A stretch of DNA of 64,000 nt from Bacillota bacterium. GTDB taxonomy: Bacteria; Bacillota; UBA4882; UBA8346. Location: contig JAEZCE010000087.1 in assembly GCA_023429995.1 (NCBI GenBank), positions 1 to 64,000 on the forward strand, in the 5' to 3' direction. A model generated the notes under the pieces. It searched no databases, had not been told where the DNA came from, and saw only the letters and a program-made list of their open reading frames with translations. Both the position numbers and the translations under genes were made by a program. Below, piece after piece: positions 8,974 through 18,157 of the stretch. Every line of letters starts with the position of its first letter. The first letter of the stretch is position 1.

Positions 8974-9378
8974 TTACAATTGACTTTTCAAAAAATTTCC
9001 CAGTAATTTATCAACATTGCGGATATGGCTGTTTAGCCAACCCACCACCACCCGGTTGGTCATGATTACGATGTGGGGGCCGGGGCCGTCGGAATCAAAC
9101 TTGGCTTTTAATTCCGTAAAACTGTTGATAAACTGGGTATGATGGGTTTTATGCGCCTTATATTCAGGATAATCATATTTTTGCATCAACTCTTCTTCAC
9201 TGCCAAAATGGGAGACCACATATTCCCCTAAAAAGACGATAATTTTACCAACGGCTTCACGGCCTTTATTTTGATTGCAGGCTTCCAGCAATTGATTAAT
9301 CTGATGAAACAATTCCCGGTGCTGTTCATCAATTTTATCAACGCCGACCGCCAAATCCTCCGTCCATTCAATCGCCAT
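8974..9378 (-). CDS. bacteriohemerythrin
   Basis: This 134-residue four-helix protein binds O2 at a non-haem di-iron centre. The ligand pattern is complete: IDEQHRELFHQIN, then HFGSEEELMQKYDYPEYKAHKTHH and HIRNVDK. The ATG at 9378 follows a G-rich ribosome site (GGGGGG) by 7 bases. It is a monocistronic gene converging on the desulfurase. A role in oxygen sensing, scavenging or delivery would suit an anaerobe, but that is inferred. Confidence 0.93.
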   Translation of the reverse strand: MAIEWTEDLAVGVDKIDEQHRELFHQINQLLEACNQNKGREAVGKIIVFLGEYVVSHFGSEEELMQKYDYPEYKAHKTHHTQFINSFTELKAKFDSDGPGPHIVIMTNRVVVGWLNSHIRNVDKLLGNFLKSQL

Positions 9379-9550
9379 TCCATTACCCCCCTGCTTCTCA
9401 TCAACAAACCACTTCTTTTTATCTTAAAAACCCTTTTTTGATAATTTAATACCAAATTTCTCAATGAGTCAACCCATTTTTCTTTTCTTCCCCAACAAAT
9501 CTCTGCGAATCAAGAATCTCTGGGTTTTTGTATTTTTTGGCGGATGCAAA

Positions 9551-9583
9551 TAAAAAACCGGCGATTTAAATCATCGACCGGTT
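9551..9583 (-). terminator. terminator of the exported-protein gene
   Basis: AACCGG (9556-9561) with CCGGTT (9578-9583), extended by CGAT/ATCG, and T-rich on the minus-strand side. It lies about 70 bases after the gene at 9655. Confidence 0.8.
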
Positions 9584-9654
9584 AAAAACCTACTGAAAAT
9601 GTAATTTTATTATAAAATAATTTCCTTCGTCCTACCCTTTCCCCGGGTAAATTA

Positions 9655-10176
9655 TTAATCGATATCCAATCCAAAATGAAGACGGACCAATGCGTCTCCC
9701 TTGCCCAACACCTTCACACTATCGATACTGATGTCCATTTTATTGCCCTTCGGGGCCCTTTGAACATAGTAATCTTCCCTATCGTCGAAATAATAATCCC
9801 GGAGCGGTCTTTGCCGGTTAATTGCCATGACCTGAAAAGCCAAATCCCGGGCGCGGAGGGAATGGTAAATCGCTTGTCTGTAAGCGCCCTCCCAATACAA
9901 ATTCCTGGCCTTTCGTTGATGGGCAATAGCCATTCCCAAACCTTCGTACCGGCGGCCACGTTCGGCAGCCCTCTGAGCGTTGGAAATGGTTGTTGCCGTG
10001 CGATGAATAACATAAGCGGCATCATTTTTTTCCGAGTATCTCACCGAAGGGCCCGGCGGGCCGTAGTACCTTCCGGGCGGTCCATCTCCAAACCGGTTAT
10101 GGGGCCTGGCATAGATTCCAATCGAACCGGTCACCAAAAAAGCCAAAACCATCAAGCTTACAACCCATTTTCTCAT
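9655..10176 (-). CDS. small exported protein, paralogue of the 15258 gene
   Basis: This 173-residue protein has an N-terminal signal peptide (MRKWVVSLMVLAFLVTGSIGIYA) and a Gly/Pro/Arg linker. A helical core reads YVIHRTATTISNAQRAAERG, then AHQRKARNLYWEGAYRQA, then HSLRARDLAFQVMAINR. A beta-like tail ends LVRLHFGLDID. The core aligns residue by residue with the protein at 15258-15788, so the two are paralogues. The function is unknown; the repeated AxxR/RAR helices suggest a binding or scaffold role outside the membrane. Confidence 0.85.
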   Translation of the reverse strand: MRKWVVSLMVLAFLVTGSIGIYARPHNRFGDGPPGRYYGPPGPSVRYSEKNDAAYVIHRTATTISNAQRAAERGRRYEGLGMAIAHQRKARNLYWEGAYRQAIYHSLRARDLAFQVMAINRQRPLRDYYFDDREDYYVQRAPKGNKMDISIDSVKVLGKGDALVRLHFGLDID

Positions 10177-10310
10177 CCTTACTATATCCCCCTTTTACCG
10201 CCACTATCTTCCATAGCTCATGATTATTTTATTTGCCTACATCTTACAATAAAACCAGCCGGAGATGATAGCGGGAAAAATTGGGATTTCGTTTAACCGG
10301 ACAGTCATTG

Positions 10311-11147
10311 TCAAAGGTCAAATATATCGGTTTGTTCCGAAATGGCTTTACTTCGGGCTATCCCCTTTCTGATAGTCCATAGAAACCCTTCGTTTTTATA
10401 AATACTATCCATCATGGATTCCGTGATTCCGCCCTTGGTCGTCATTTTGCGAATATATTCATCTTTTTCAGCTTCTGTTTCCAGGTTGGGCAGGGCATTT
10501 ATCGCCCATTGATAAATTGTTCCAAAATCAGGGTAGTCTTTTACGATTTCCAAGATTGCATTATCAATCGTTCCGTTTGATTTTTTGGCCGCCAGCAGGG
10601 CTGCCGGGAGGCAGACTCCCGCTGTAAAAGTGTGCAGGTCTTCTTCCTGTTCCACTTGATAGACCGTAAAACCCATTTCAAATAAGAACCGCCCCAGTAA
10701 CTCCTGATAGGGAAAAAGGGCGACGATACCCTTTTTATTGAGAATTGTATCAGGTCCACTGGGCATAATCCGAAAAACATCAATGCCCAAAACGGTTTGG
10801 AAAGCGTTAACCGCAATACCGGCCATACAGGAAACAACCACCGCCCGCTTGGGAAAAACCAACTTTTTCAATTCTTTAAAATTCTGCGGTTTCAGCGCAA
10901 TCAAGATCAGATCCGATTCTTTACAAAGCCGATCATTATCGGTTATGTTTTCCAATAATCCGCTCTTCCGGATGCTCTCAAGAGTGGTGAAACTGCCGCC
11001 GTATGATACTCTCAAATTTTCCTTGGGAAAATGATTTTCCAGCAACACTTGTGCCAGAGTCCGGCCCAGGTGGCCGCATCCAATAATCCCGATTTGTTGG
11101 AATCCTAAAGAGCTGATTTTCCCTCCGCTCCTTGCCGCCCGGATCAT
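10311..11147 (-). CDS. ProC-like (pyrroline-5-carboxylate reductase family) oxidoreductase
   Basis: This 278-residue protein has an N-terminal Rossmann fold (IGIIGCGHLGRTLAQVLL), then LILIALKPQNF, SCMAGIAV and RIMPSGPDT, and the C-terminal ProC-like motif MTTKGGITESMMD. ProC normally has TPGGTT and reduces pyrroline-5-carboxylate with NAD(P)H. Divergence here suggests a relative with another substrate. Its start overlaps the stop of the TIGR04076 gene by 4 bases, so the two are co-translated. Confidence 0.75.
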   Translation of the reverse strand: MIRAARSGGKISSLGFQQIGIIGCGHLGRTLAQVLLENHFPKENLRVSYGGSFTTLESIRKSGLLENITDNDRLCKESDLILIALKPQNFKELKKLVFPKRAVVVSCMAGIAVNAFQTVLGIDVFRIMPSGPDTILNKKGIVALFPYQELLGRFLFEMGFTVYQVEQEEDLHTFTAGVCLPAALLAAKKSNGTIDNAILEIVKDYPDFGTIYQWAINALPNLETEAEKDEYIRKMTTKGGITESMMDSIYKNEGFLWTIRKGIARSKAISEQTDIFDL

Positions 11148-11434
11148 TTCGCCTCCAACGTCTTGACTTCAAACAACACGGTTCCACCGGAACTTTCAGG
11201 CGGTCCCGGGTCAATACATTGAACTGTCCGTTGGGTCAAACCCAAGTCCTTTAAATCATGACCAAGCCTGGCCGCAAAAATCGCCGGGTAAAGATTGGCT
11301 AAGGCAAAACTGCAAATCCGGTCGCTCTCAGTCAATGAAATATTGGCCCCCCGCAGAACAAACTTATCACCAACCTTGATTCCCGCTGAACAATGTCCTC
11401 TTACTTCTTTGGCATAAATCTCCAAATCCGCCAT
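11144..11434 (-). CDS. TIGR04076 family protein
   Basis: A 96-residue protein with the family signature GHCSAGIKVGDKFVL near the N-terminus and a cysteine-containing middle (DRICSFALANLYPAIFAARLG). Family members are small, often in redox-related operons of anaerobes, and of unknown role. It forms an ATGA overlap with the ProC-like gene and follows the TrmB-type regulator by 11 bases, which suggests one operon of three genes. Confidence 0.75.
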   Translation of the reverse strand: MADLEIYAKEVRGHCSAGIKVGDKFVLRGANISLTESDRICSFALANLYPAIFAARLGHDLKDLGLTQRTVQCIDPGPPESSGGTVLFEVKTLEAK

Positions 11435-11445
11435 TACTACTCCTC

Positions 11446-12246
11446 CTATCGATTTTGAATTAAAAATGATAATAAATCATTCTCAGCATAAAGTTGCTTA
11501 AATTTCTCCTCGCCCAAAGCGCCGATTAATATGCTCCCCCAAATATCATGTTTGATATATTCTTTGGCAATCAGTACGATAGACGGATTAGCCGTCCAAA
11601 CACCCACCGCATCATCGGCTTCACCCATTTCGCTGATTATAACCTCTTCGGAATCTGCAATTACAGTTGTCAATCTTGATTGAAGTCTTTTTTGCGAGGT
11701 CTCACCGCATTTTGATAAATCGACAATATAAGGTCCCGTGAGTTCGCTTTCGCCGAATACTGCGGCAATCACCTTGACTCCCCGTTTCTCAGCTTCCAAC
11801 ACCGCATTGGCGACTAATGGCATTTCCTGTGGCCAAACCGATAACATTAAAACCCGGGAACATTTTTCAATTAATTGAATCATTCTGGCGATCACGATTT
11901 TATATCCTTCCAAATTCCATGATAAATCAATGTTTGGCAATGGCTGAAGCTCTTGCAACTCTTGTTCCAAAGCATCGATGGTTGAAACATAGTCCTGTTT
12001 CAACATGTGGATCAATTTTTCATGAGGTATAGGGTAATAGCGAATCGGCTCTACCTGCTCATCAGTGATGATTACTCCTTTATTTTTAAGCCTATTCAAT
12101 GTCTCATAAATTTTGGCCGGGGGAATTTTCGCCAGTTTACTGATTTCATAGCCATTTGCCGGATGTTTTTCCATGATAGCCAGCAAAGCTTTGGCTTCAT
12201 AGGATGAAAGGCCTAATTTCTCCAATTTTAAAAGCAAATCATTCAT
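11446..12246 (-). CDS. TrmB-family transcriptional regulator
   Basis: This 266-residue protein has an N-terminal TrmB-type winged HTH (LGLSSYEAKALLAIMEKHPANGYEISKLAKIPPAKIYETLNRL). A coiled-coil stretch (about 85-100) follows, then a C-terminal phospholipase-D-like effector domain (LMLSVWPQEMPLVANAVLEAEKRGVKVIAAVFGE). TrmB proteins are sugar-responsive in archaea. This one heads the TIGR04076/ProC-like cluster and probably regulates it. The effector is unknown. Confidence 0.85.
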   Translation of the reverse strand: MNDLLLKLEKLGLSSYEAKALLAIMEKHPANGYEISKLAKIPPAKIYETLNRLKNKGVIITDEQVEPIRYYPIPHEKLIHMLKQDYVSTIDALEQELQELQPLPNIDLSWNLEGYKIVIARMIQLIEKCSRVLMLSVWPQEMPLVANAVLEAEKRGVKVIAAVFGESELTGPYIVDLSKCGETSQKRLQSRLTTVIADSEEVIISEMGEADDAVGVWTANPSIVLIAKEYIKHDIWGSILIGALGEEKFKQLYAENDLLSFLIQNR

Positions 12247-12472
12247 TCTAGAGCACCCCTGTTTTCTTTGTTCCTATCTTACTTCAGATAGAAAATTTTT
12301 ACAATATCTACCGGACCCTGGTATATCCAATATTTTTTTGACACATAGTAAAACTTTAACTTTGGCAGAGGTCATTTTTAAAAACCAAAAAGGATTCTGG
12401 GAAAAAAAATCTAATAACCAATTTGAACTGCGTATGAAAATCACTCTATTTTGACTCAAAGGAGGCATGATG

Positions 12473-14119
12473 ATGCCCGACAAATCACTACATATCCTGG
12501 CCGGCCAAAAGGCCCGCAAGGAAGATCTTTATACCAAAGAACAAATTACCCAGTGGTATACACATCCTGAGGGGGATTTGGAACCTATCAAGAACGGTAC
12601 CTCAGGACACCGGGGACATACTGGAAAATGTTTTTCCGAAACTCATGTTGCCGCGATGACTCAGGCTTTGGTGGATATCCGCAATGAAAAAGGGACTTTC
12701 GGTCCCTATCTTCCGGAGCACTTAAAAAACAAGCCTCTCGGACCCATTATCATGGGCAAGGATGTCCGTTTTGCTTCCGATTTAGCTCAGCAAACGGCGG
12801 CAGAGGTTTTTGCCGCAAACAACATGCCGGTGTTCATCCACAAAGGCGGCCGAAGCACTCCCACGCCGGTGGTTTCCCATACCATTCTGTCCCACATCGC
12901 CCGGGGTGAAAAAGTAGAAGGCGTGATTATCACGGCCTCCCATAACCCACCGGAAGATGCCGGATATAAAAGCAACGGCCTGGACGGCGGACCGAATACC
13001 TGCACCAGACCCATTGATGAAAAGGGGAATTATTACTTATATCATCCCCGGCAGATCAAACGTATCTCCTATCAAGACGCCGTTCAAAAAGGCGCCGTCA
13101 AAGAAGTTGACTTACTCTCTCCCTATGTAAAGGATTTAGCCACTGTGGTGGATGTCGATGTTATCAAAAGTGAAAGATTTGCGGTAACTCCCTTGGGCGG
13201 TTCATCCCACGGCTATTACGAGGCTGTCAATGCCGAATACGGCACTCGCATCGAGGTTGTTTTATCCGATGAGGATCCGACCTGTTCCAATCGTTCTTAT
13301 GATTGGGATGGCAAGTTACGCGGGGATCCCTCCTCTTTCTATGTTATGAAAGCCGTTCAGGGGATCAGAGAAAAACTGGGAGTCCCCTTCATCGGCGCCA
13401 ATGATAATGATGCCGACCGTTTCGGCGGTGAGGACAGTACCGGTATTTTAAACCCCAATCATGTATTGTGCGTATTGTTCGACTATCTGGCGGCTCATCG
13501 CGGGTTTAACGCCAGCATGGGAGTGGGCCGCACCATTGGGACAACCCATATGATTGAAGAAATCGCCCAAAATTACGGCCGGCCTTCCTATGAGGTCAAT
13601 GTTGGATTCAAGCATTATGTAGCCGGTCTACTTTCAGGAAAATATGTGCTTGCGGGAGAAGAAAGCGCCGGTTTGTCCTTCCCCAGGCGGGATGGTAGTG
13701 TATGGGTAACCGAAAAAGACGGGATCGCCGCCGTGCTTTTAATGATGGAAGCCATGGCCAGAACCGGTAAAGACATCGGAACTCTTTATGGAGATCTGGT
13801 CCAAAAATACGGTCCCTATCAATACGAACGCCAGGACATTCCCGCTGATCCTGAAAAGAAAAAACTCCTCATCCAATTGGCGGGAGATCCCGACCGGGTT
13901 AAATCCCTTTTAACCGGCAAGAAAATCGCCAATCGTTCGATAGAAAGATTAGTTGTCGGAGACGGCATTAAAGTGGTCCTCAGCGGCGGTGTATGGGTCT
14001 TAAAACGGACCTCGGGGACGGAAAATATCATCAAAGATTACCGGGAAGAAAAAGGCGAATCCTTGGAAACGGCACGCGCGGCCTCTGAGGAAATCGGTCA
14101 TTACCTCGACCTCAACTAA
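12473..14119 (+). CDS. pgm: alpha-D-phosphohexomutase, phosphoglucomutase Pgm
   Basis: This enzyme of about 548 residues interconverts glucose-1-phosphate and glucose-6-phosphate. It has the E. coli Pgm layout and length: NGTSGHRGHTG, the phosphoserine loop ITASHNPPEDAGYKSN, the Mg site ANDNDADRFGGED, the sugar-binding GEESAGLSF and the C-terminal KRTSGTENIIKDYREE. Three ATGs stand in a row at 12467, 12470 and 12473; AAAGGAGG ends 7 bases before the last, which is chosen. It is divergent from the TrmB-type gene. Confidence 0.93.
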   Translation: MPDKSLHILAGQKARKEDLYTKEQITQWYTHPEGDLEPIKNGTSGHRGHTGKCFSETHVAAMTQALVDIRNEKGTFGPYLPEHLKNKPLGPIIMGKDVRFASDLAQQTAAEVFAANNMPVFIHKGGRSTPTPVVSHTILSHIARGEKVEGVIITASHNPPEDAGYKSNGLDGGPNTCTRPIDEKGNYYLYHPRQIKRISYQDAVQKGAVKEVDLLSPYVKDLATVVDVDVIKSERFAVTPLGGSSHGYYEAVNAEYGTRIEVVLSDEDPTCSNRSYDWDGKLRGDPSSFYVMKAVQGIREKLGVPFIGANDNDADRFGGEDSTGILNPNHVLCVLFDYLAAHRGFNASMGVGRTIGTTHMIEEIAQNYGRPSYEVNVGFKHYVAGLLSGKYVLAGEESAGLSFPRRDGSVWVTEKDGIAAVLLMMEAMARTGKDIGTLYGDLVQKYGPYQYERQDIPADPEKKKLLIQLAGDPDRVKSLLTGKKIANRSIERLVVGDGIKVVLSGGVWVLKRTSGTENIIKDYREEKGESLETARAASEEIGHYLDLN

Positions 14120-14186
14120 TGTTAAACACCCACTCGGCCAAAGCCGCAGCCGGGAGAATCATTTACAACTACAGGGAGCGTTGATG

Positions 14187-15107
14187 ATGAAACAGCAAGA
14201 AATTCGTTCAAATCTATTGCTTTTAATAACCGCCGCCATATGGGGATTTGCCTTTGTCGCCCAGCGGGTCGGTTCCAGATATGTCGGTTCCTTCACCTTT
14301 AATGGCATCCGGTTTGCTTTAGGCGCTCTCTCTTTAATTCCATTGCTCCTTTTTTCTTTAAAACAAAATCCGGAACCGCTGAACGATCCAACAAAGCAGA
14401 GAAGGTCATCCGTGACATTGGCCGGTATTATTGCCGGCTCTGTCCTTTTTGCCGGAGCATCCTTGCAACAAATCGGTTTAGTCCACACTTCCGCCGGAAA
14501 GGCTGCTTTTATTACCGGGCTATACATCCTTCTTGTGCCTATGCTGGGAATTTTCTTAAAACAGCGCGCTCATTTAAGTGTATGGCTGGGTGTGGTCTTG
14601 GCAACCAGCGGATTATATTTCTTAAGCGTGACTGAAAATTTTACAATCAACGGTTCCGATTTGCTAGAATTATTGGGCGCCTTTTTCTGGGCTACTCACA
14701 TTTTGGTCATTGACTATTATACCAAGAGAGTTCATGCTTTGAAGTTATGTATCGTCCAATTTTTAACCTGTTCCTTTCTCAGTATGACAGCTGCATTTGC
14801 CTTTGAAAAAATAACAATAACCGGGCTTGAACAGGCAGTGATACCAATCCTTTACGGCGGTATTTGTTCGGTGGGAATTGCCTATACGCTTCAAGTTTTC
14901 GGCCAAAAACATGCCAAACCTTCTCACGCAGCCATCATTATGAGTATGGAAAGTGTATTCGCAAGTCTGGGCGGATTGCTCATCTTACACGAAAATCTGG
15001 GGATTAGAGGCTATCTAGGGTGCCTGCTCATGCTATTGGGAATGTTGATCGCCCAACTTCCGAATATTGTCACAAAACATGCCGACACTAGAATTTCCAC
15101 AACGTAA
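14187..15107 (+). CDS. EamA/DMT-family transporter
   Basis: A membrane protein of about 306 residues with ten predicted transmembrane helices in two EamA repeats. The first starts LLLLITAAIWGFAFVAQRVG and the second near LLELLGAFFWATHILVIDYY. The family exports amino acids or other small metabolites; the substrate is unknown. GGGAG sits 8 bases before the ATG at 14187, and alternative starts TTG 14181 and ATG 14184 are closer. It follows pgm by 67 bases and ends at a clear terminator. Confidence 0.88.
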   Translation: MKQQEIRSNLLLLITAAIWGFAFVAQRVGSRYVGSFTFNGIRFALGALSLIPLLLFSLKQNPEPLNDPTKQRRSSVTLAGIIAGSVLFAGASLQQIGLVHTSAGKAAFITGLYILLVPMLGIFLKQRAHLSVWLGVVLATSGLYFLSVTENFTINGSDLLELLGAFFWATHILVIDYYTKRVHALKLCIVQFLTCSFLSMTAAFAFEKITITGLEQAVIPILYGGICSVGIAYTLQVFGQKHAKPSHAAIIMSMESVFASLGGLLILHENLGIRGYLGCLLMLLGMLIAQLPNIVTKHADTRISTT

Positions 15108-15159
15108 ATTTTCCTTACCTACACTCATTCGCCACAATTTAAACCTGAATGTCGCCAAA

Positions 15160-15187
15160 AAACCGATCCTGGGAGGACCGGTTTTTC
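15160..15187 (+). terminator. terminator of the EamA transporter gene
   Basis: AACCGaTCCT and AGGAcCGGTT pair around a GGG loop with T5 after, and A6 before it. It may also act on leftward transcripts. Confidence 0.85.
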
Positions 15188-15257
15188 CATTTACTTATTC
15201 AAGCCGAATATTTACGAGTGAAGTGACTATCTAAGTTAATAACAGTCAATTCCCTTT

Positions 15258-15788
15258 TTATAGATCCAATTCAATCCTGATATGAATAGCATCATCGTCT
15301 CTGCCCGGTCTTCCCCGATCCCGATCCATCCTTCGATCCAACTCGTCGTCACTGGGACCCTGACGGTCATATCGTGATTCCAATCGATCCGTGAAAAATT
15401 CGGAACGAACTCTGAAATTATTGGCCCGAATGACCTCAATTGCTATTCTGCGGGCTCGCATGGAAAAGAAGATGGCGTCTTGATAATTTCGACTCATGTA
15501 TAGTTGCCGAGCCCGTTGCTGGGCAACAACCGCCCGGGCGAGACCAAATGAACGATGCCCACGTTCCGCAGCCCGTTGCGCCTCAAAAATAACCCCCGCT
15601 GTCCGATGAATAACATATCGGCTATCATTTTGCAGTTCCCGTTCCCGGCGGTTATCACGAAATCCATCGCGGGGGCCTCCTTGAGGACCTCTGTGAGGAT
15701 CGCCGAATCTCACCGGATTGGCATAAACACTCCAAGAACCGCAAAAGAAAAATATGCCGATCATCAATACGCCCAGCCATTTCTTCAT
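15258..15788 (-). CDS. small exported protein, paralogue of the 9655 gene
   Basis: This protein of about 176 residues has a signal peptide (KKWLGVLMIGIFFFCGSWSVYA) and a Gly/Arg-rich linker. The core is YVIHRTAGVIFEAQRAAERG, QQRARQLYMSRNYQDA and FFSMRARRIAIEVIRANN. The Asp/Arg-rich end (RRMDRDRGRPGRDDD) finishes in IRIELDL, like LVRLHFGLDID in the paralogue. AAGGAGG lies 10 bases before the ATG at 15788; an in-frame TTG at 15794 is closer. Function unknown. Confidence 0.85.
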   Translation of the reverse strand: MKKWLGVLMIGIFFFCGSWSVYANPVRFGDPHRGPQGGPRDGFRDNRRERELQNDSRYVIHRTAGVIFEAQRAAERGHRSFGLARAVVAQQRARQLYMSRNYQDAIFFSMRARRIAIEVIRANNFRVRSEFFTDRLESRYDRQGPSDDELDRRMDRDRGRPGRDDDAIHIRIELDL

Positions 15789-15912
15789 TGCCAAACATCC
15801 TCCTTAAATTAAAAGTCATACTTTTCTCATCCCGTAGGATTTATATACAATATTTTCCCTTATATTCCTTCCTTTATTTCATATTTCAAATTCCAATTAT
15901 AGGATTTCCCAC

Positions 15913-16083
15913 TTATTTGATCTTATGGTCTATTTTGGGGGTTTGTTTATTCAATTCATCCTGTAACTTGGAATCAAATTGTGACATAACTTCCTTAACC
16001 TGTTGATATTTCTTTATGCCCACTACCTTGTTAACCCTGGTATTGATGATAACTTCATTTATGTTCATACCATTGGCTGCCAT
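15913..16083 (-). CDS. small hypothetical protein (56 aa)
   Basis: A 56-codon gene starting MAANGMNINEVIINTRVNK and ending PKIDHKIK, preceded by GGAGGAG five bases upstream of the ATG. It is Lys- and Gln-rich, predicted helical, with no signal or membrane segment. Strong ribosome site, clean start and stop and protein-like composition support it. Function unknown. Confidence 0.7.
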   Translation of the reverse strand: MAANGMNINEVIINTRVNKVVGIKKYQQVKEVMSQFDSKLQDELNKQTPKIDHKIK

Positions 16084-16241
16084 AATATCTCCTCCGAAAG
16101 ATTAAAATTCATCCTTTTTTGTATATCGGATCGCTTCCCTTGGTTTTTAATAGGACTAAAGTATCATTATTGGTTTTTTTTTACATTCAATCGTTCAAGC
16201 TTCCCTAGACTATCCCTTTTGAAAGATATGCTTTTTTCATT

Positions 16242-17324
16242 TTACCCATGGATTTCCAAACCCGCCATTGATTTCGGTTGCCCAAAAATGAATACCCGTT
16301 CCCGGGGATTCCGATATTTTCGAATGAAGAAAATCCCCAAACCCAGCAATAACCAACCAATAAACAGTACTAGGTTTTGATTTTGCCAAAAGAAAAGTCT
16401 TTCTGCTACTATCCAGGGTGACCGATATCCATTTTTGATCTTTTCATGCTCCAAATTTATCAAAAAACTTTTTTCCCGGGCAGCTTTCCTCGGATCGGTA
16501 CGGGGATCTCCCAAAGCCAAATCACCAAAATAGGGCTGGTTATTTCCGAACAGCATCCGAAAATCCTCGGCAAATGTTTCTTCACTAGAGGCGCCCCAAG
16601 CGCCAGTATTTACTTCCCCTGGCCCATGCCAAGCGCCGCCGCGTATTTTCAAAAATTCCGCCCATAGCGCATCGCCTTGACGGTTATCCTTCGGCATAAA
16701 AGTAAAGTTAATATGATGCCCGATCTCATGATACAAGGTGACCGAGAGCTGGTTATCAATCAAGGTCTCATGAATATTCCGGGCGCTCAATAAAATATAA
16801 CCCGGTCCACCCAAGCCGCTAACACCCGGTATTGCATATGGCAATATATATATTTTTAAATCTTTCAAAAAAGCCTTGGGAACTTTATGGTGATTTAATT
16901 CCGTCAAAACCCGAATAACCTGTCCCCGCCGATAAGGCGCATTAGCATCTTTCGAGAATGGATAACCTTCCCATTGATTCTTTGCGCTATCCGTTTTGCC
17001 GTGATTCAGGTAATCCAGTAAAGAGGCTAATGATTGATAATATTCAAATAATCGTTGACTCTCAGTGCTTGTATAGATTTTATAGCCCGGTTGACCGGTT
17101 TTCCCAAGATTCCTTTCTAAATCGCGAATTTGCTTAATATATTGATTCATTACCAATACAAGTTGGGCTTTACTTTTTGCCTTCATCCAATCATTTTGTT
17201 TCGTCCATACAGTTTTCATTACGCTCGGATTCAACAACGAGCAGCTGTTGTTTTTTATGATAATCATGATCATCAGGCTTATGATTAGCCCAACCACGAT
17301 TAAAACGACTCCATTTTTCCTCAT
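16242..17324 (-). CDS. membrane-anchored zinc metallopeptidase-like protein
   Basis: This 360-residue protein has an N-terminal membrane segment (VVLIVVGLIISLMIMIIIK) and a C-terminal one (LVLFIGWLLLGLGIFFI). Between them lies a zincin signature, HEIGHH at H199-H203 with catalytic E200, and downstream EETFAEDFRMLFG that could supply the third zinc ligand, as in gluzincins. The catalytic part should face outward. No close named family was recognised. It may cut wall-associated or secreted proteins; the role is inferred. Confidence 0.75.
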   Translation of the reverse strand: MRKNGVVLIVVGLIISLMIMIIIKNNSCSLLNPSVMKTVWTKQNDWMKAKSKAQLVLVMNQYIKQIRDLERNLGKTGQPGYKIYTSTESQRLFEYYQSLASLLDYLNHGKTDSAKNQWEGYPFSKDANAPYRRGQVIRVLTELNHHKVPKAFLKDLKIYILPYAIPGVSGLGGPGYILLSARNIHETLIDNQLSVTLYHEIGHHINFTFMPKDNRQGDALWAEFLKIRGGAWHGPGEVNTGAWGASSEETFAEDFRMLFGNNQPYFGDLALGDPRTDPRKAAREKSFLINLEHEKIKNGYRSPWIVAERLFFWQNQNLVLFIGWLLLGLGIFFIRKYRNPRERVFIFGQPKSMAGLEIHG

Positions 17325-17429
17325 GGCAAGCTCCTTTTAGCCTCATTATATCACCAAAAGTTGCATTATGTAAACTAGTGAAACGTTCTCGAAATAACTA
17401 CTCAATGATTGAAAACGTTTTACTTAAGT

Positions 17430-17478
17430 AGAGCGTATCTTCCCCATTTCTGATTGCCGTTTATTTACGATACGCTCT
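17430..17478. repeat. 10-bp inverted repeat after the endonuclease gene
   Basis: AGAGCGTATC (17430-17439) and GATACGCTCT (17469-17478) are a perfect inverted pair separated by 29 bases. They begin right after the nth-like stop. No T tract follows on the minus strand, so it is not a standard terminator; it may stabilise the mRNA 3' end or be a mobile remnant. Confidence 0.6.
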
Positions 17479-17479
17479 G

Positions 17480-18157
17480 CTAGAAAGATTTCGAACATTC
17501 GCCATTTAATGGACAATCGTTGCAAAGAGGTTGATGCGGTCGACAGTACCGTCGGCCTAAATTGAGTAACAATATATGAAGATTTTGGTGTAACGTCGCG
17601 GGTATTTCTGATGACAAAACTTCCTGGCTCTGCTCCGGATTTAGATTGCCCTCTATCCACCCTAATCGTTTTACGATCCGTTGAATGTGGACGTCAACCG
17701 GAAATTTAGAAAAGCCTAGTCCAAACAACAAAGTACAGGCAGCTGTTTTTGGCCCCACTCCCGGTAAATGATTCAAAAAACTCCAAGCTAGGCTGGAGTC
17801 TTCTTTCAAAGAGTCCAGCGAACAGATCCCGAATTTATTCTGTATTTCTTGAAGAACTGCCATCATTGTCTTGGCTTTTTGCTTTGCCAATCCGGCGGAA
17901 TGAATTGTTTCCATTAACCGTTCTTCTCCACTTTGTAATACTTCTTCCGGTTCCGAATATACCTTTTTAAAATTCTGCCAAGCTCGCAGAGCATTTCCAT
18001 CCGAGGTGGCCTGGGTTAAAATGGTAGCCAGCAACACTTCCACTGCAGAACTGGTATAGGCCAAAGGACTACTCTGATGCAACGTATCCGGCTCTCCCAG
18101 ATCATTCCGCAGCATATTCAGTACCTTTACATAATACTGATCATCAAATTTTTTCAT
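17480..18157 (-). CDS. endonuclease III-like HhH-GPD DNA glycosylase
   Basis: A 225-residue base-excision repair enzyme. The helix-hairpin-helix LPGVGPKTAACTLLFG includes the catalytic-type lysine, VDVHIQRIVKRLGW has the catalytic aspartate, and the C-terminal CRPHQPLCNDCPLNGEC is the C-x6-C-x2-C-x5-C 4Fe-4S loop. The N-terminus (YTSSAVEVLLATILTQATSDGNALRAW) resembles the archaeal/bacterial Nth-like branch rather than classical Nth. It probably acts on oxidised or mismatched pyrimidines; specificity unknown. Confidence 0.9.
   Translation of the reverse strand: MKKFDDQYYVKVLNMLRNDLGEPDTLHQSSPLAYTSSAVEVLLATILTQATSDGNALRAWQNFKKVYSEPEEVLQSGEERLMETIHSAGLAKQKAKTMMAVLQEIQNKFGICSLDSLKEDSSLAWSFLNHLPGVGPKTAACTLLFGLGFSKFPVDVHIQRIVKRLGWIEGNLNPEQSQEVLSSEIPATLHQNLHILLLNLGRRYCRPHQPLCNDCPLNGECSKSF

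Noticed and set aside
17405..17425. CcpA cre-like site tgaaaacgttttac
   Set aside because: It misses a conserved C of the consensus and lies downstream, not in a promoter.
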